Counted from the first letter of the stretch, positions 28,331 through 38,885 are shown. The stretch: DNA of 64,000 bases from an uncultured Oscillospiraceae bacterium (GCA_934593275.1 CAKTQE010000006.1:1-64000), one strand, 5' to 3'. Made by a program: numbers and translations. Notes: generated from the sequence alone by a model not told the origin.

Positions 28331-29398
28331 TTATTCCTCCAAAGAAAGCTTTTGAAGCACCCGGGCGTAGTCCTCCGTTCCCTCTTTGTAGGGGGTGGGC
28401 TGGAAGTCATTTTGGGGCCTCTGGGAGCTGACACAGGCGGGAATGGGGGTCAGCGTTCCCAAAGTCACGGTGCCGTCTTTATGCCGCAGAACCTGCTGCC
28501 GCAAGATCACCGTATCCATATCCTTGGGGGAATGATTGCCCCCGAAGGAAAAATTGCCCAGGCTATAGTAGATGATACCCCCGTTGTACTCCTCCACCCG
28601 CTGCAGCACATGGGAATGGCAGCCGTAAACGATGTCCACCCCCAGGTCAATGAGCTGACGGCCCAGGTTCTCCTGGTCCGTATTGGGCCGGTAGCTGCCC
28701 TCTATGCCCCAATGAATGGCCATGACGATGAGTTCCGCTCCCTGGCGTTTCATTTCTTCCACCGCTTTTTCCACTTTCTTCACGTCTACCTGGAAAAAGC
28801 CGCCGTAGATGCCGATGTGAAGCCCGCTGTCTGTGGTGATCACCCGGTAGGTATCCTGCTCCACATAGGGAAGCTCCGCCTCCTCCAAGGCCTTTCGGGT
28901 GGACTCCACGCCCTGGATGCCGTAATCCCGGATGTGGTTGTTGGCAATGGTCACGGCCTCCACACTGCTGCCGGTCAGAATTTTTGTATAGGCCGTGGGG
29001 CCTCGGAATGCAAAACCGTTCTCCTTGATCACACAGCCCTCATCCTTGAGAACCGTTTCCAGATTTACAAAGGTGCAGTCGTCTTCCTGAAAATACTGTG
29101 CCACATTCCGAAAGGGATAGTCATAGTCTTCCCCGATCACATCGATGAAGCTGTATTTGACGCCATAGACCCTGGCGTCACTGCCCAAGGTGCAGTCTCC
29201 CACAAAGGTTAAAAGGAATGACTCTTCATCCTCTTCCGCGGTGGGAGCCACAGGGGTGGGGCGGGAGGATGTGGTCTTTTCTTTTGCGGGTACCGTCTGA
29301 CCGCCAGAGGCCATAACCCGAAATGCAAGGGGATTTCCAGGCAGAAACGCCAGCAGAATCAAAACCAGCAAAGCTAAGAAATAAGCAACTTTTCGCAT
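28331..29398 (-). CDS. CapA-family metallophosphatase-like protein
   Basis: About 355 residues with an N-terminal anchor or signal (VAYFLALLVLILLAFLPG) and the CapA motifs: FVGDCTLGSD, FVNLETVL, TIANNHIRDYG, VMAIHWGIEGSY and YGCHSHVLQRVE. These histidines, aspartates and the asparagine fit the calcineurin-like metal site. CapA in Bacillus takes part in poly-gamma-glutamate export, but most clostridial relatives are uncharacterised, so the substrate is unknown. It stands alone between typA and rpmH. ATG codons at 29401 and 29398 are both possible; the second has better spacing to GGAGGG. Confidence 0.85.
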   Translation of the reverse strand: MRKVAYFLALLVLILLAFLPGNPLAFRVMASGGQTVPAKEKTTSSRPTPVAPTAEEDEESFLLTFVGDCTLGSDARVYGVKYSFIDVIGEDYDYPFRNVAQYFQEDDCTFVNLETVLKDEGCVIKENGFAFRGPTAYTKILTGSSVEAVTIANNHIRDYGIQGVESTRKALEEAELPYVEQDTYRVITTDSGLHIGIYGGFFQVDVKKVEKAVEEMKRQGAELIVMAIHWGIEGSYRPNTDQENLGRQLIDLGVDIVYGCHSHVLQRVEEYNGGIIYYSLGNFSFGGNHSPKDMDTVILRQQVLRHKDGTVTLGTLTPIPACVSSQRPQNDFQPTPYKEGTEDYARVLQKLSLEE

Positions 29399-29414
29399 CA
29401 TATCCCTCCATTCC

Positions 29415-29489
29415 AAAAAGCGCAAAAAAGAGCGGAATCTGTAGAAGATTCTGGTTGTTCTTACCAGACCATCTTACCACAGATTCCGC
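29415..29489 (-). terminator. Branched terminator after typA
   Basis: Outer 11-bp stem GCGGAATCTGT/ACAGATTCCGC (29432-29442 and 29479-29489), with an inner TCTGGT/ACCAGA hairpin, followed on the minus strand by TCTTTTTTGCGC. Confidence 0.75.
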
Positions 29490-29511
29490 AGTAAATCAAT
29501 CTATTTTCGGT

Positions 29512-31341
29512 TTATTCACCGGCGCGCTTTTTCATCAGATTCCGCATTCTCAGTGCATGATCCAGCTCCCGCTTGCGGATGCGCAGACTCTTGGGGGTGC
29601 ATTCCAGCAGTTCGTCGTCTGCCAGGAACTCAATGCACTGCTCCAAAGACAGCACTCTGGGGCTGGTAAGCCGCAGAGCCTCGTCAGAACCGGCGGCACG
29701 CATATTGGTCAGCTGCTTCTTTTTGCAGACGTTGACGGTCATATCCTCGTTGCGGCTGCAAATGCCAACCACCATACCGGCATACACCGGTGTGCCGGCA
29801 CCGATGAACAGGGTACCCCGTTCCTGGGCGTTATACAGGCCGTAGGAGCAGGCTTCGCCGGTCTCAAAGGCAATGAGAGAGCCAACCTGGCGGCGTTCGA
29901 TCTCGCCTTTCATGGGGGCGTAGGAATCCAGGACGGAAGACATAATGCCCTCACCCCGGGTATCCGTCAGGAACTCGTTCCGGTAGCCAAAGAGACCACG
30001 GGAGGGAACCAGGAACTCCAAACGGTAACGGTTGCCCACAGGGGTCATGCCCAGCAGGTCGCCTTTCCGCTTGCCCATTTTCTCGATAACGGCACCCATG
30101 CTCTCCTCGGGAACATCGGCCACCATCCGCTCAATGGGTTCGCAGAGCTTGCCATCGATTTCCTTGGTCAGCACACGGGGGGTGGAGACGGAGAACTCAT
30201 AGCCCTCCCGACGCATGGTTTCCATGAGAATGGACAGGTGCATTTCGCCACGGCCAGCCACATTGAAAGCATCGGTACCCTGCTCGGTCACATGGAGGGA
30301 CACGTCTTTCAGCAGTTCCTTTTCCAGCCGGTCCCGCAGGTTCCGGGAGGTGATGAACTTGCCCTCTTTACCGGCAAAGGGAGAATCGTTGACGGCAAAG
30401 GTCATTTCAATGGTGGGGTCGGAGATCTTCACAAAGGGCAGAGGCTCCACCACCGCCGGGTCACAGAGGGTACGGCCAATGGTGATGTCTGCCATGCCGG
30501 ACAGAGCCACGATCTCACCGGCCTTGGCCTCCTGCACCGGTACCTTGGACAGACCGTCATAGGTATAAAGGGCTACCACCTTGCCCTTGACCTTATGCTC
30601 CGGGTCGTGGTAGTCACAGATGGCTACTTCCTGGTTGACCTTGATGGTACCCCGCTCCACACGGCCCACGGCAATACGGCCCACGTACTCATTGTAGTCA
30701 ATGGAGGAGACCAGCATTTGCAGAGGGCCGTTCTCGTCACCCTGGGGGGGATCGATATACTGGATAATGGTCTCAAACAGGGGCTTGAGATCGGTACCCA
30801 TTTCATCGGGGCTGTAGGAAGCGGTACCCTGACGGCCGGAGCAGAAAATGGTGGGGGAATTGAACTGCTCATCGGTGGCATCCAGTTCCAGCAGCAGCTC
30901 CAGCACCTCGTCCATGACCTCATGGACCCGGGCGTCGGGCTTGTCCACCTTGTTTACCGCTACAATGACCTTGTGGCCCAGCTCCAGGGCTTTCTGCAGC
31001 ACAAACCGGGTCTGGGGCATGGGGCCTTCGGCGGCGTCAACCAGCAGGATAACGCCGTTGACCATTTTCAGAATACGCTCCACTTCGCCGCCAAAGTCGG
31101 CGTGGCCCGGAGTATCTACAATGTTGATTTTGAAATCTTTATAGTGTACGGATGTGTTTTTGGCCAGGATGGTAATGCCCCGCTCCCGCTCCAAATCGCC
31201 GGAGTCCATGACCCGGTCCACAGTGGCCTGGTTTTCCCGATAAATACCGCCCTGCTTCAGCATTTCGTCAACCAGGGTCGTCTTGCCGTGGTCAACGTGG
31301 GCGATAATGGCAATATTTCTGATTTTTTCCTGAGATGCCAT
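29512..31341 (-). CDS. typA: GTPase TypA/BipA
   Basis: 609 residues: a ribosome-binding translational GTPase. The G1 motif AHVDHGKTTL is at about 13-22, DTPGHADF (G3) and NKVDKPDA (G4) follow. The domains after the G domain read like EF-G domains II, III and V, and the C-terminus is the BipA-specific part. It affects ribosome assembly and stress adaptation in other bacteria. The start at 31341 has GAAGGAG about 7 nt upstream; a longer reading frame upstream has no ribosome site. It has its own promoter at 31388-31416. Confidence 0.97.
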   Translation of the reverse strand: MASQEKIRNIAIIAHVDHGKTTLVDEMLKQGGIYRENQATVDRVMDSGDLERERGITILAKNTSVHYKDFKINIVDTPGHADFGGEVERILKMVNGVILLVDAAEGPMPQTRFVLQKALELGHKVIVAVNKVDKPDARVHEVMDEVLELLLELDATDEQFNSPTIFCSGRQGTASYSPDEMGTDLKPLFETIIQYIDPPQGDENGPLQMLVSSIDYNEYVGRIAVGRVERGTIKVNQEVAICDYHDPEHKVKGKVVALYTYDGLSKVPVQEAKAGEIVALSGMADITIGRTLCDPAVVEPLPFVKISDPTIEMTFAVNDSPFAGKEGKFITSRNLRDRLEKELLKDVSLHVTEQGTDAFNVAGRGEMHLSILMETMRREGYEFSVSTPRVLTKEIDGKLCEPIERMVADVPEESMGAVIEKMGKRKGDLLGMTPVGNRYRLEFLVPSRGLFGYRNEFLTDTRGEGIMSSVLDSYAPMKGEIERRQVGSLIAFETGEACSYGLYNAQERGTLFIGAGTPVYAGMVVGICSRNEDMTVNVCKKKQLTNMRAAGSDEALRLTSPRVLSLEQCIEFLADDELLECTPKSLRIRKRELDHALRMRNLMKKRAGE

Positions 31342-31387
31342 AAAAAAGCTCCTTCGATAGATATAATGTACCAACTCTCAACACAGA

Positions 31388-31416
31388 AATATACCACAGG
31401 TCTCCGTAAAAGGCAA
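31388..31416 (-). promoter_or_regulatory. Promoter of typA
   Basis: Minus strand TTGCCT (31411-31416), 17-bp spacer and TATATT (31388-31393). Confidence 0.7.
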
Positions 31417-31490
31417 TCATTTTCTGAGATTTACCTATACAAAAGTTGGGGAATTCCGGTGTTTCCTTTCGTGCATATTACCCGGAAGCG

Positions 31491-31523
31491 CAAAAAAATG
31501 CCTGCCACAAATGTGACAGGCAT
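31491..31523 (-). terminator. Terminator at the end of the alpha operon
   Basis: Stem ATGCCTGTCAC/GTGGCAGGCAT with one G-T pair (31498-31508 and 31513-31523), followed on the minus strand by TTTTTTTGCG. It is 14 bp after the rplQ stop. Confidence 0.85.
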
Positions 31524-31536
31524 GATTTTACGTGAA

Positions 31537-31878
31537 TTACACCAGCTCGATCACAGCCATCTCGGCTGCGTCGCCCCGACGGGGGCCGGTGCGGGTCACT
31601 CTGGTGTAGCCGCCGTTGCGCTCAGCGTACTTGGGAGCGATCTCCTTGAACAGCTTGTGGGCAACGTCTTCCTTGGTGATGAAAGACAGAGCCTTCCGGT
31701 AAGCGGCCAGGTCGCCCTTCTTACCCAGGGTGATCATCTTCTCAACCACGGGCTGCACTTCCTTCGCACGGTAGAAAGTGGTTTCCATTTTGCCGTTCTC
31801 CAGCAGATCGGTTACCTGCTGACGCAGCAGGGCCTTTCTCTGTGCGCTGGTCTTGCCCAGCTTACGAGTGCCAAACAT
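31537..31878 (-). CDS. rplQ: 50S ribosomal protein L17
   Basis: 113 residues, starting [20 protein letters not shown], with [20 protein letters not shown] near the end, all L17 signatures. It is the last gene of the alpha operon after rpoA. Confidence 0.98.
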   Translation of the reverse strand: MFGTRKLGKTSAQRKALLRQQVTDLLENGKMETTFYRAKEVQPVVEKMITLGKKGDLAAYRKALSFITKEDVAHKLFKEIAPKYAERNGGYTRVTRTGPRRGDAAEMAVIELV

Positions 31879-31902
31879 GTGCGTTTCCTCCTCTTTAAGC
31901 GA

Positions 31903-32862
31903 TTAGTTGTTGCTGCCAGATTCTTCGCTGGCCAGGGACAAGCCCATCATTTCCAGCTTTTTCTGTACTTCGTCCAGGGACTTCTTGCCCATGTTCCGGA
32001 CCCGCATCATGTCTTCACCGGTCTTGTCGATCAGGTCGGCAACGGTGTTGATGTTGGCCCGCTTCAGGCAGTTGAAGCTACGGACAGACAGATCCAGCTC
32101 GTCGATGGTCATGGAGAGCTTTGCATCCGGATGGTCAGCCACCTTTTCAACAACCGTAGAACTGCTGGTGACAGCATCGGACAGGTTGGTGAACACGGTC
32201 AGATGATCGCTCAGGATCTTTGCACCCAAAGACACGGCGTCCTTGGCGGAAATCGTAGAATCTGTCCAGACCTCAAGGGTCAGTTTATCGAAATCGGTTC
32301 TGTCACCGACACGAGTAGGCTCCACGGCATAATTCACCTTGGTAACAGGGGAATAGATGGAGTCGATGGGAATCACACCAATCACGGTCTGCGGCGTCTT
32401 GTTCCGGTCAGAGGAAACATAGCCGCGTCCCTGAGAAAGGGTGATCTCCATGTTGAAAGTGGCATCCTCACCCAAAGTGCAGATGTGCAGCTCGGGATTC
32501 AGGATCTCAACGTCCGCGTCAGCCTTAATATCGCCGGCGGTAACCTCGCAGGGACCCACAGCATCGATATGCACGGTTTTGACACCGGGAGTATGAAGCT
32601 TGGGAATGAGCCGCTTCACATTCAGCACGATTTCCGTTACATCCTCGGTCACACCGGGAATGGTGGAAAACTCATGCTGGACCCCCTGGATCTTCACAGA
32701 GGTGGCAGCGTAACCGGGCAGGCTGGACAGAAGGATCCGTCTCAGAGAATTGCCCAAGGTCATTCCGTAGCCGCGCTCCAGAGGCTCCACAACATACTTG
32801 CCGTAGGAAGGGTCCTCCGCGGAATCAAAACAGCTGATACGGGGCTTTTCAATTTCTACCAT
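31903..32862 (-). CDS. rpoA: DNA-directed RNA polymerase subunit alpha
   Basis: 319 residues: an N-terminal assembly domain ([19 protein letters not shown] at about 34-52) and a C-terminal domain with two helix-hairpin-helix units ([20 protein letters not shown], about 251-270), which binds UP elements and activators. It lies between rpsD and rplQ, the normal place. Confidence 0.98.
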   Translation of the reverse strand: MVEIEKPRISCFDSAEDPSYGKYVVEPLERGYGMTLGNSLRRILLSSLPGYAATSVKIQGVQHEFSTIPGVTEDVTEIVLNVKRLIPKLHTPGVKTVHIDAVGPCEVTAGDIKADADVEILNPELHICTLGEDATFNMEITLSQGRGYVSSDRNKTPQTVIGVIPIDSIYSPVTKVNYAVEPTRVGDRTDFDKLTLEVWTDSTISAKDAVSLGAKILSDHLTVFTNLSDAVTSSSTVVEKVADHPDAKLSMTIDELDLSVRSFNCLKRANINTVADLIDKTGEDMMRVRNMGKKSLDEVQKKLEMMGLSLASEESGSNN

Positions 32863-32937
32863 GAATCAAAACCCTCCTTAGATAGGTGGGGAGTCTCCTC
32901 CCCACGGAATACTTGCATACGAACAGGGGGCAGATTA

Positions 32938-33534
32938 TTACTTGGAGTACAACTCGACGATGAGGTGTACAGCGATATCGAAGTCAATATCGTCCTTGGT
33001 GGGCATAGCAATAACCTTACCCTGGAGGGTGTTCTTATCACGGTCCAGCCACTTGGGAGCAGCAACAAAAGCATCGTCTTCCTTCAGCTTCTTGAAGAAG
33101 GCGTTGGAAGCACTCTTTTCGCAGACAGCAATGACATCGCCGGGCTTTACCATGTAGCTGGGGATGTCCACACGACCGCCGTTGACGGTGAAGTGGCCAT
33201 GGTTCACCAACTGACGGGCCTGACGGCGGGTGTTGGCGAAGCCCAGACGGTAAACAACGTTGTCCAGTCGACGCTCAACCAGGGTCAGCAGGTTTTCACC
33301 GGTGTTGCCCTCGGCACGAGCGGCCTTGTCATAGTAGTTCCGGAACTGCTTTTCCTGGATACCATACACAAATTTGACCTTCTGCTTCTCGGTCAGCTGA
33401 GTGGCGTACTCAGACTTCTTCGCTCTTCTCTGGCCGCCGGGGTTCTTGTTGGAAGTCTTGGAATAACCCATCGCGGCAGGAGAAACGCCCAGCGTTCTGC
33501 AACGCTTCAGCACGGGCTGCATATTCTTAGCCAT
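32938..33534 (-). CDS. rpsD: 30S ribosomal protein S4
   Basis: 198 residues with the S4 RNA-binding domain ([20 protein letters not shown], then [20 protein letters not shown]). The N-terminal part has one cysteine rather than the four-cysteine zinc module, the form common in Firmicutes. It sits inside the alpha operon between rpsK and rpoA. Confidence 0.98.
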   Translation of the reverse strand: MAKNMQPVLKRCRTLGVSPAAMGYSKTSNKNPGGQRRAKKSEYATQLTEKQKVKFVYGIQEKQFRNYYDKAARAEGNTGENLLTLVERRLDNVVYRLGFANTRRQARQLVNHGHFTVNGGRVDIPSYMVKPGDVIAVCEKSASNAFFKKLKEDDAFVAAPKWLDRDKNTLQGKVIAMPTKDDIDFDIAVHLIVELYSK

Positions 33535-33560
33535 TTCGCAAAATTCCTCCTATACCTAAA

Positions 33561-33959
33561 TCAGACTCTACGTCTCTTGGGGGGACGGCAGCCATTGTGG
33601 GGAATGGGGGTGACGTCCTTGATCATAACAACTTCCAGGCCGGCAGTCTGCAGGGCGCGGATCGCAGCCTCACGTCCCTGGCCGGGGCCCTTCACATAAA
33701 CCTCAACGGTCTTCAGGCCATACTCCATAGCAGCCTTGGCAGCGGTCTCAGCCGCGGTCTGGGCAGCATAGGGAGTAGACTTACGGGAGCCACGGAAGCC
33801 CAGTCCGCCGGAGGAAGCCCAGGTCAGAGCATTGCCTTCCAGGTCGGTGATGGTAACCATGGTGTTGTTGAAGGAGGAGCGGATATGTGCCGCACCCTTC
33901 TCGACGACTTTGCGCTCGCGACGGCGCTTAACAACCTTCTTAGTAGCTTTGGTAGCCAT
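33561..33959 (-). CDS. rpsK: 30S ribosomal protein S11
   Basis: 132 residues: [38 protein letters not shown] and the C-terminal [18 protein letters not shown], all canonical. It follows rpsM by 14 bp. Confidence 0.98.
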   Translation of the reverse strand: MATKATKKVVKRRRERKVVEKGAAHIRSSFNNTMVTITDLEGNALTWASSGGLGFRGSRKSTPYAAQTAAETAAKAAMEYGLKTVEVYVKGPGQGREAAIRALQTAGLEVVMIKDVTPIPHNGCRPPKRRRV

Positions 33960-33973
33960 TTACATATCCCTCC

Positions 33974-34342
33974 TTACTTCTTCTTGTTCGCAATGGTCTT
34001 CTTGGGACCCTTGCGGGTACGGGCGTTGGTCTTGGTGCGCTGGCCGTGAACAGGCAGGCCACGGCGATGACGCAGACCACGGTAGCAGCCGATTTCGCTG
34101 AGGCGCTTGATGTTCATAGCGGTCTCACGGCGCAGGTCGCCCTCGATGATATAATGATGCTCAATGGCTTCACGAAGCTGCGCTTCCTGATCCTCGGTCA
34201 GGTCCTTCACACGGGTGTCGGGGTTAATACCGGTCTTTTCCAGTACCTCGGCGGCCCGGGCGGGTCCAATGCCGTAGATATAGGTCAGGGCAACTTCGAT
34301 CCGCTTGTCGCGGGGAAGATCAATACCAGAAATACGTGCCAT
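33974..34342 (-). CDS. rpsM: 30S ribosomal protein S13
   Basis: 122 residues, starting [20 protein letters not shown]. It has [20 protein letters not shown], which contacts 16S rRNA, and a basic C-terminus. It follows rpmJ by 19 bp. Confidence 0.98.
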   Translation of the reverse strand: MARISGIDLPRDKRIEVALTYIYGIGPARAAEVLEKTGINPDTRVKDLTEDQEAQLREAIEHHYIIEGDLRRETAMNIKRLSEIGCYRGLRHRRGLPVHGQRTKTNARTRKGPKKTIANKKK

Positions 34343-34361
34343 ATTCTTTCAGCACCTCCTA

Positions 34362-34475
34362 TTAGCCTTGTCTCTGCTTATGCTTGGGGTTTTCGCAAAT
34401 TACCATAACGCGACCCTTGCGCTTGATGATCTTACACTTTTCGCACATGGGTTTAACGGACGGTCTTACCTTCAT
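34362..34475 (-). CDS. rpmJ: 50S ribosomal protein L36
   Basis: 37 residues, [20 protein letters not shown] then [17 protein letters not shown], with the zinc-binding C/C/C/H set of type C+ L36. It lies between infA and rpsM as expected. Confidence 0.96.
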   Translation of the reverse strand: MKVRPSVKPMCEKCKIIKRKGRVMVICENPKHKQRQG

Positions 34476-34512
34476 ACTGTTTAACCTCCATATGAGAATG
34501 GTTCTCTTTAGT

Positions 34513-34731
34513 TTACTTACTTCTCCAGGTGATCCGACCCTGTGTCAGATCATAAGGAGACATTTGAACGGTTACCTTGTCACCGGGCAAGATCTTAATG
34601 AAATTCATTCGGAGCCTGCCGGAAATGTGTGCCAGAATGGTGTGTCCATTGCCAATGTCCACTTTGAACATTGCGTTCGGCAGTGCATCGGTTACGATGC
34701 CCTCAAGTTCGATTACGTCGTCCTTAGCCAA
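34513..34731 (-). CDS. infA: Translation initiation factor IF-1
   Basis: 72 residues, single OB-fold: [33 protein letters not shown] and [20 protein letters not shown]. It closes the A site during initiation. It follows the KOW gene by 4 bp. Confidence 0.97.
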   Translation of the reverse strand: MAKDDVIELEGIVTDALPNAMFKVDIGNGHTILAHISGRLRMNFIKILPGDKVTVQMSPYDLTQGRITWRSK

Positions 34732-34735
34732 GTCA

Positions 34736-35038
34736 TTAACCTCCTAGGTCGTTTGCTTGCATGTCCCGGCTCAGGGAAGCCAGGTCTCTTCGTAATTCGC
34801 CGTTGAGCACTTTGTCGCCGGAGCGTAGCTTCTCAGCAACTCTGGTCTCAGATCGAAGTACCTTTTCTACGTGTTTGCGTTTTTTCCGCTTGGGCTTTTC
34901 CACAGGTCTGTTCTTCCCGTTGACCAGAGTCACAAATTGGTCGTCGGTGTCAGCGACATAGAACAGTACGCCCTGATCTCTGCCCGCCGTGGAGAGGACC
35001 ACATCCGCAACGGAAATCGTGGTTTTCTCTGGGTCCAT
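34736..35038 (-). CDS. KOW/L14e-like RNA-binding protein
   Basis: 100 residues. The KOW-like start is [20 protein letters not shown], followed by [20 protein letters not shown], a basic tail and an acidic-basic C-terminus ([18 protein letters not shown]). Proteins like this lie between map and infA in many Clostridia and Bacilli. They probably bind rRNA or the translation apparatus; the exact role is unknown. The ATG at 35038 is preferred over an overlapping TTG, with AAGGA 8 nt upstream inside map. Confidence 0.82.
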   Translation of the reverse strand: MDPEKTTISVADVVLSTAGRDQGVLFYVADTDDQFVTLVNGKNRPVEKPKRKKRKHVEKVLRSETRVAEKLRSGDKVLNGELRRDLASLSRDMQANDLGG

Positions 35039-35040
35039 AG

Positions 35041-35796
35041 TCAAAGTCCTTCGGTGACGGTGAGTATTTCCGGCTCGCCGTCGGTGATGAGTACAGTATT
35101 TTCATAGTGGGCAGCCAGCTTGCCATCGGCGGTCACCGTGGTCCACTTGTCCTTCAGGACGTTCACCTCATAGGTGCCTTGGCACACCATGGGTTCCACG
35201 GCAATGACCATTCCGGGAAGCAGTCTGGGCCCCCGGCCGGGATTTCCAAAATTGGGAACCTCCGGCTCCTCATGCAGCTGTCGTCCTACGCCGTGACCCA
35301 CGAAAGAACGAACAACTGAAAAACCGTTAGACTCCACGTACGTCTGTACGGCATGGGAGATATCCTGCACACGATTTCCCTTTTTGGCGTAAGCAATGCC
35401 CTCAAAGAAGGACTGCTTCGTCACATCGATCAATCGCTGTGCCTCGGTGCTGATGGCACCACAGGCAAAGGTTGCTGCGCAATCTCCATGAAATCCCTCG
35501 TAAAATGCCCCCACGTCAACGGAAACGATGTCTCCCTCTTTCAGGATGTATCCGCCGGGAATCCCGTGGATCACCACTTCGTTGACAGAGATGCAGGCAC
35601 TCGCGGGGAAGCCGTAAAGGTGCAGGAACGAGGGCTTCGCTCCCTGACTGACAATAAAGTCGTGAACGGCTCGGTCAATTGCCTTGGTCGATACGCCGGG
35701 TTTCACCAGCTGGCCAGCTAAGGCCCGGGCACCGGCCGTGATCCGACCGGCAGCCCGCATCGCCTGAATTTCACGTTCATTTTTGATCGTGATCAT
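35041..35796 (-). CDS. map: Type I methionyl aminopeptidase
   Basis: 251 residues. The metal ligands appear in GDIVSVDVGAFYEGFHGDCA (two aspartates), FVGHGVGRQLHEEP (histidine), VIAVEPM (glutamate) and the C-terminal YENTVLIT (glutamate). It removes the start methionine after deformylation. It overlaps adk by 4 bp, the normal adk-map-infA layout. Confidence 0.97.
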   Translation of the reverse strand: MITIKNEREIQAMRAAGRITAGARALAGQLVKPGVSTKAIDRAVHDFIVSQGAKPSFLHLYGFPASACISVNEVVIHGIPGGYILKEGDIVSVDVGAFYEGFHGDCAATFACGAISTEAQRLIDVTKQSFFEGIAYAKKGNRVQDISHAVQTYVESNGFSVVRSFVGHGVGRQLHEEPEVPNFGNPGRGPRLLPGMVIAVEPMVCQGTYEVNVLKDKWTTVTADGKLAAHYENTVLITDGEPEILTVTEGL

Positions 35797-36431
35797 GCCT
35801 TTGCCCCAATGGTCTTCAGAATTTCCTCGTTAGCACCCTCAATGGACTGGTTGCCGTTGACGATGTGCAGCCGACCCAGCTTTGCATAGTAGTCTTTCAG
35901 CACTTCCGTGGAAGCGTGATAAACCTCCAGCCGCTTGAGTACGGTTTCGGGAGCATCATCCTTGCGGATGATCAGCTCGCCGCCGCAGCTGTCGCAGACA
36001 CCCTCCTGCTTGGGGGGCTTGGCGACTACATGATAGCTGGCACCGCACTTGGAGCAGACCCGACGGCCGCCCATGCGCTGCGCGATATCATTGTCGTCCA
36101 CCTCGATGGAAACCACATGGTCGATACGAACGCCCTTGGCTTCCAGGGTCTCTGCCTGGGCCAGCGTGCGAGGCACGCCGTCCAGGATAAAGCCGTTGGC
36201 ACAGTCGGGCTGGGCCACACGCTCCGCAACGATGCCGAGAATCAGCTCGTCAGGAACCAGGCCGCCTTCGTCCATGTATTTCTTTGCTTCCTTACCCAGG
36301 TCAGTGCCATTGGCAATGGCCTCACGAAGCATGTTCCCGGTAGAAATGGCGGGGATGGAGAGCTTTTTTACAAGCAGCTCCGCTTGGGTCCCCTTTCCGG
36401 CGCCGGGCGCGCCCAGTAGAATGAGATTCAT
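35793..36431 (-). CDS. adk: Adenylate kinase
   Basis: 212 residues; balances AMP, ADP and ATP. The P-loop GAPGAGKGTQ is at about 7-16. The lid contains a zinc-binding four-cysteine set (CSKCGA and CDSCGG), as in Gram-positive adenylate kinases. The start at 36431 (MNLILLGAPG) is chosen over an upstream in-frame ATG. It lies between secY and map. Confidence 0.97.
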   Translation of the reverse strand: MNLILLGAPGAGKGTQAELLVKKLSIPAISTGNMLREAIANGTDLGKEAKKYMDEGGLVPDELILGIVAERVAQPDCANGFILDGVPRTLAQAETLEAKGVRIDHVVSIEVDDNDIAQRMGGRRVCSKCGASYHVVAKPPKQEGVCDSCGGELIIRKDDAPETVLKRLEVYHASTEVLKDYYAKLGRLHIVNGNQSIEGANEEILKTIGAKA

Positions 36432-36448
36432 CCTGCCATACCTCCTCA

Positions 36449-37723
36449 TTAATCCAGGAAGCCTTTGTAATGCCGCATGAGCATCTGAGCCTCCAACGCC
36501 TTCACGGTCTCCAGGGCAACGCCCACGACGATGATGACGGAGGTGCCGCCGATGGCCAGGTTCCGGACACCATTCATCAGGTTACCGGCCACGATGGGCA
36601 GCAGGGCTACGATGCCGAGGTACACAGCACCAAAGACAACGATCTTGTTAATGACCTTCTGGATGAAGTCGGCGGTAGGTCTGCCGGGACGGAAGCCCGG
36701 GATGAATCCACCGTTCTTCTTCAGGTTGTTGGCGATCTCCACGGGATCGTACTGGATGGTGGAGTAGAACCAGCTGAAGAAGAAAATCATCAGGAAGTAG
36801 ATCACCGCATAGGTCCAGCTGGTGGAACTCCATACATGCTCATACCACCAGCCGGAGGTGTGACCGGTAAAGGCACAGATCGTGGCAGGCAGAGAGCAGA
36901 TGGACTGGGCAAAGATGATGGGCATCACACCGGACATGCTCACCTTGATGGGCAGGTTGGTGTTCTGGCCGCCGTAGACCTTCCGGCCCACGACCCGCTT
37001 TGCATACTGGATGGGGATCCGGCGTTCGGCATCGTTGATGAAGATGATGAACAGGATCAGAGCGATCATGCCCACCAGCACCACGATGGTCTGCCACCAG
37101 GCCATGGAGAACAGGGTTCCCACCATGCCGGGGATGCCGGAGATGATGTTGGCAAACAGGATCATGGAGATGCCGTTGCCAATACCGAACTCGGTGATCT
37201 GCTCACCCAGCCACATGACGAAAGCAGAGCCAGCGGTGAAGGTCAGAACGATGACCATGGCCGGCAGGAAGCCCTGCTGGGTGACGATGGGGAAGCCGGA
37301 AGCGGTGTAGTTGACGAGCATCTGGTAGTAAGCCCAGCCCATCAGCAGACCCAGACCAACGGTGGTATACCGGGTGATCCGAGCGATCTTCTTCTGGCCC
37401 TCCTCACCCTCTTCCTTTGCCATCCGCTCCAGGGCGGGAATGGCAATGGTGAGCAGCTGGATGATGATGGATGCGTTGATGTAGGGCTGAATGCTCAACG
37501 CGAAGATGGTGGCTCGGCTGAAAGCGGAGCCGGACATGGCGTTGTACAGGCCCAGAATCGTGGAAGACAGAACACTGTCAAAGTAGTTGGTAAGTGTAGC
37601 AGTGTCGATATACGGGACGGGAATCACGTTACCGGCCCGGTAGATCAGCAGAATGAACAGTGTGAAGATGATCTTCTTGCGAAGTTCCGGGATCTTCCAT
37701 GCATTCTTAAGCGTCTCTAACAC
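36449..37723 (-). CDS. secY: Protein translocase subunit SecY
   Basis: 424 residues with ten membrane segments: the start MLETLKNAWKIPELRKKIIF, the plug region after NVIPVPYIDTATLTNYFDSV, the lateral-gate segments in between, and the tail MLMRHYKGFLD. It is the central channel for protein export and membrane insertion. It follows rplO directly (zero spacing), so expression is tied to ribosomal proteins. Confidence 0.98.
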   Translation of the reverse strand: MLETLKNAWKIPELRKKIIFTLFILLIYRAGNVIPVPYIDTATLTNYFDSVLSSTILGLYNAMSGSAFSRATIFALSIQPYINASIIIQLLTIAIPALERMAKEEGEEGQKKIARITRYTTVGLGLLMGWAYYQMLVNYTASGFPIVTQQGFLPAMVIVLTFTAGSAFVMWLGEQITEFGIGNGISMILFANIISGIPGMVGTLFSMAWWQTIVVLVGMIALILFIIFINDAERRIPIQYAKRVVGRKVYGGQNTNLPIKVSMSGVMPIIFAQSICSLPATICAFTGHTSGWWYEHVWSSTSWTYAVIYFLMIFFFSWFYSTIQYDPVEIANNLKKNGGFIPGFRPGRPTADFIQKVINKIVVFGAVYLGIVALLPIVAGNLMNGVRNLAIGGTSVIIVVGVALETVKALEAQMLMRHYKGFLD

Positions 37724-38164
37724 TTACACCACCTCGGCCTTTCCGCCCGCCTGCTCGATCTTTTCCTTAGCAGACTCAGAGAAAGCCGAAGCCTTAACGG
37801 TAAGCTTCTTGGTCAGTTCGCCGCCGGCCAGAACCTTCAGGCCATAGGGGCACTCACCCAGGATACCGGCAGCCTGCAGGGCAGCCACATCCACAACGGC
37901 ACCGTCTTCAAAACCGTTCATCAGGCCCACATTGACGGAGGTCAGGGGCTTGGCGAAGATGTTATTAAAGCCGCGCTTGGGGATACGGCGGGACAGAGGC
38001 ATCTGGCCGCCTTCAAAACCGATACGGACTTTGCCGCCGGAACGGGCCTTCTGGCCCTTGTGACCACGACCACCGGTCTTACCGTTGCCGGAAGCGATGC
38101 CGCGGCCCTTGCGCTTGCCCACAAAAGTGGAACCTGCGACAGGAGAGAGTTCATGGAGCTTCAT
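37724..38164 (-). CDS. rplO: 50S ribosomal protein L15
   Basis: 146 residues, [20 protein letters not shown] then [20 protein letters not shown], a glycine-rich N-terminal tail that threads into the 50S core. It is followed at once by secY. Confidence 0.98.
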   Translation of the reverse strand: MKLHELSPVAGSTFVGKRKGRGIASGNGKTGGRGHKGQKARSGGKVRIGFEGGQMPLSRRIPKRGFNNIFAKPLTSVNVGLMNGFEDGAVVDVAALQAAGILGECPYGLKVLAGGELTKKLTVKASAFSESAKEKIEQAGGKAEVV

Positions 38165-38178
38165 ATCTGTTCTCCTCC

Positions 38179-38361
38179 TTATTCAACTTCGGTAACCTGC
38201 AGCAGGTAGCCGATCTTGGCGATCTTGCCGCGGGTCTGGGTGTTGTCCGGCTGGATGGTGGTCTGGCCGATCTTGCGAAGGCCCAGGCTCTCAGCGGTAG
38301 CGATGTGCTTTTCCAGACGGCCATTCAGGCTCTTAACAAGCGTAATTTTCAGGTTTGCCAT
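38179..38361 (-). CDS. rpmD: 50S ribosomal protein L30
   Basis: 60 residues: [20 protein letters not shown] and [20 protein letters not shown] fit L30. It lies between rpsE and rplO. Confidence 0.97.
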   Translation of the reverse strand: MANLKITLVKSLNGRLEKHIATAESLGLRKIGQTTIQPDNTQTRGKIAKIGYLLQVTEVE

Positions 38362-38375
38362 GTTAATTGCCCTCC

Positions 38376-38885
38376 TTAACCAACGATTTCTTCCACGCTC
38401 TTGCCACGGATCGCAGCAACCTGCTCAGGAGAACGCAGACTCATCAGGCCAGCCATCGTCGCCTTGACCACGTTCTGAGGGTTGTTGGAGCGCAGGCACT
38501 TTGCGCAGATATTCTTGATGCCGACAGCCTCCATAACGGCACGGACAGCGCCGCCGGCGATAACGCCGGTGCCCTCGGGGGCGGGCTTCAGCAGGACGGT
38601 ACCGGCACCGAAGATGCCGATCACATCGTGGGGGATGGTGTTGCCAGCCAGAGAAACCTTGACCATGTTCTTCTTGGCATCGGCGATGCCCTTGAGAATA
38701 GCCTCGGAAACTTCGGCGGCCTTGCCCAGGCCGTAGCCCACGGTACCCTTGCCGTCACCGACAACCACCAGAGCGGAGAACTTCATGACACGGCCGCCCT
38801 TAACGGTCTTGCTGACACGGTTCAGGTAAACGACCTTCTCAATGAGCTCAGGAGCTTCATTGTTCGGAGTCTTATTGTAAGCCAT
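38376..38885 (-). CDS. rpsE: 30S ribosomal protein S5
   Basis: 169 residues: the S5 dsRNA-binding part ([20 protein letters not shown], then [20 protein letters not shown]) and the C-terminal [20 protein letters not shown]. It follows rplR by 18 bp. Confidence 0.98.
   Translation of the reverse strand: MAYNKTPNNEAPELIEKVVYLNRVSKTVKGGRVMKFSALVVVGDGKGTVGYGLGKAAEVSEAILKGIADAKKNMVKVSLAGNTIPHDVIGIFGAGTVLLKPAPEGTGVIAGGAVRAVMEAVGIKNICAKCLRSNNPQNVVKATMAGLMSLRSPEQVAAIRGKSVEEIVG

Noticed and set aside
29323..33699. Very long plus-strand frame opposite typA, rplQ, rpoA and rpsD
   Set aside because: Antisense to four confident genes, no protein-like character.
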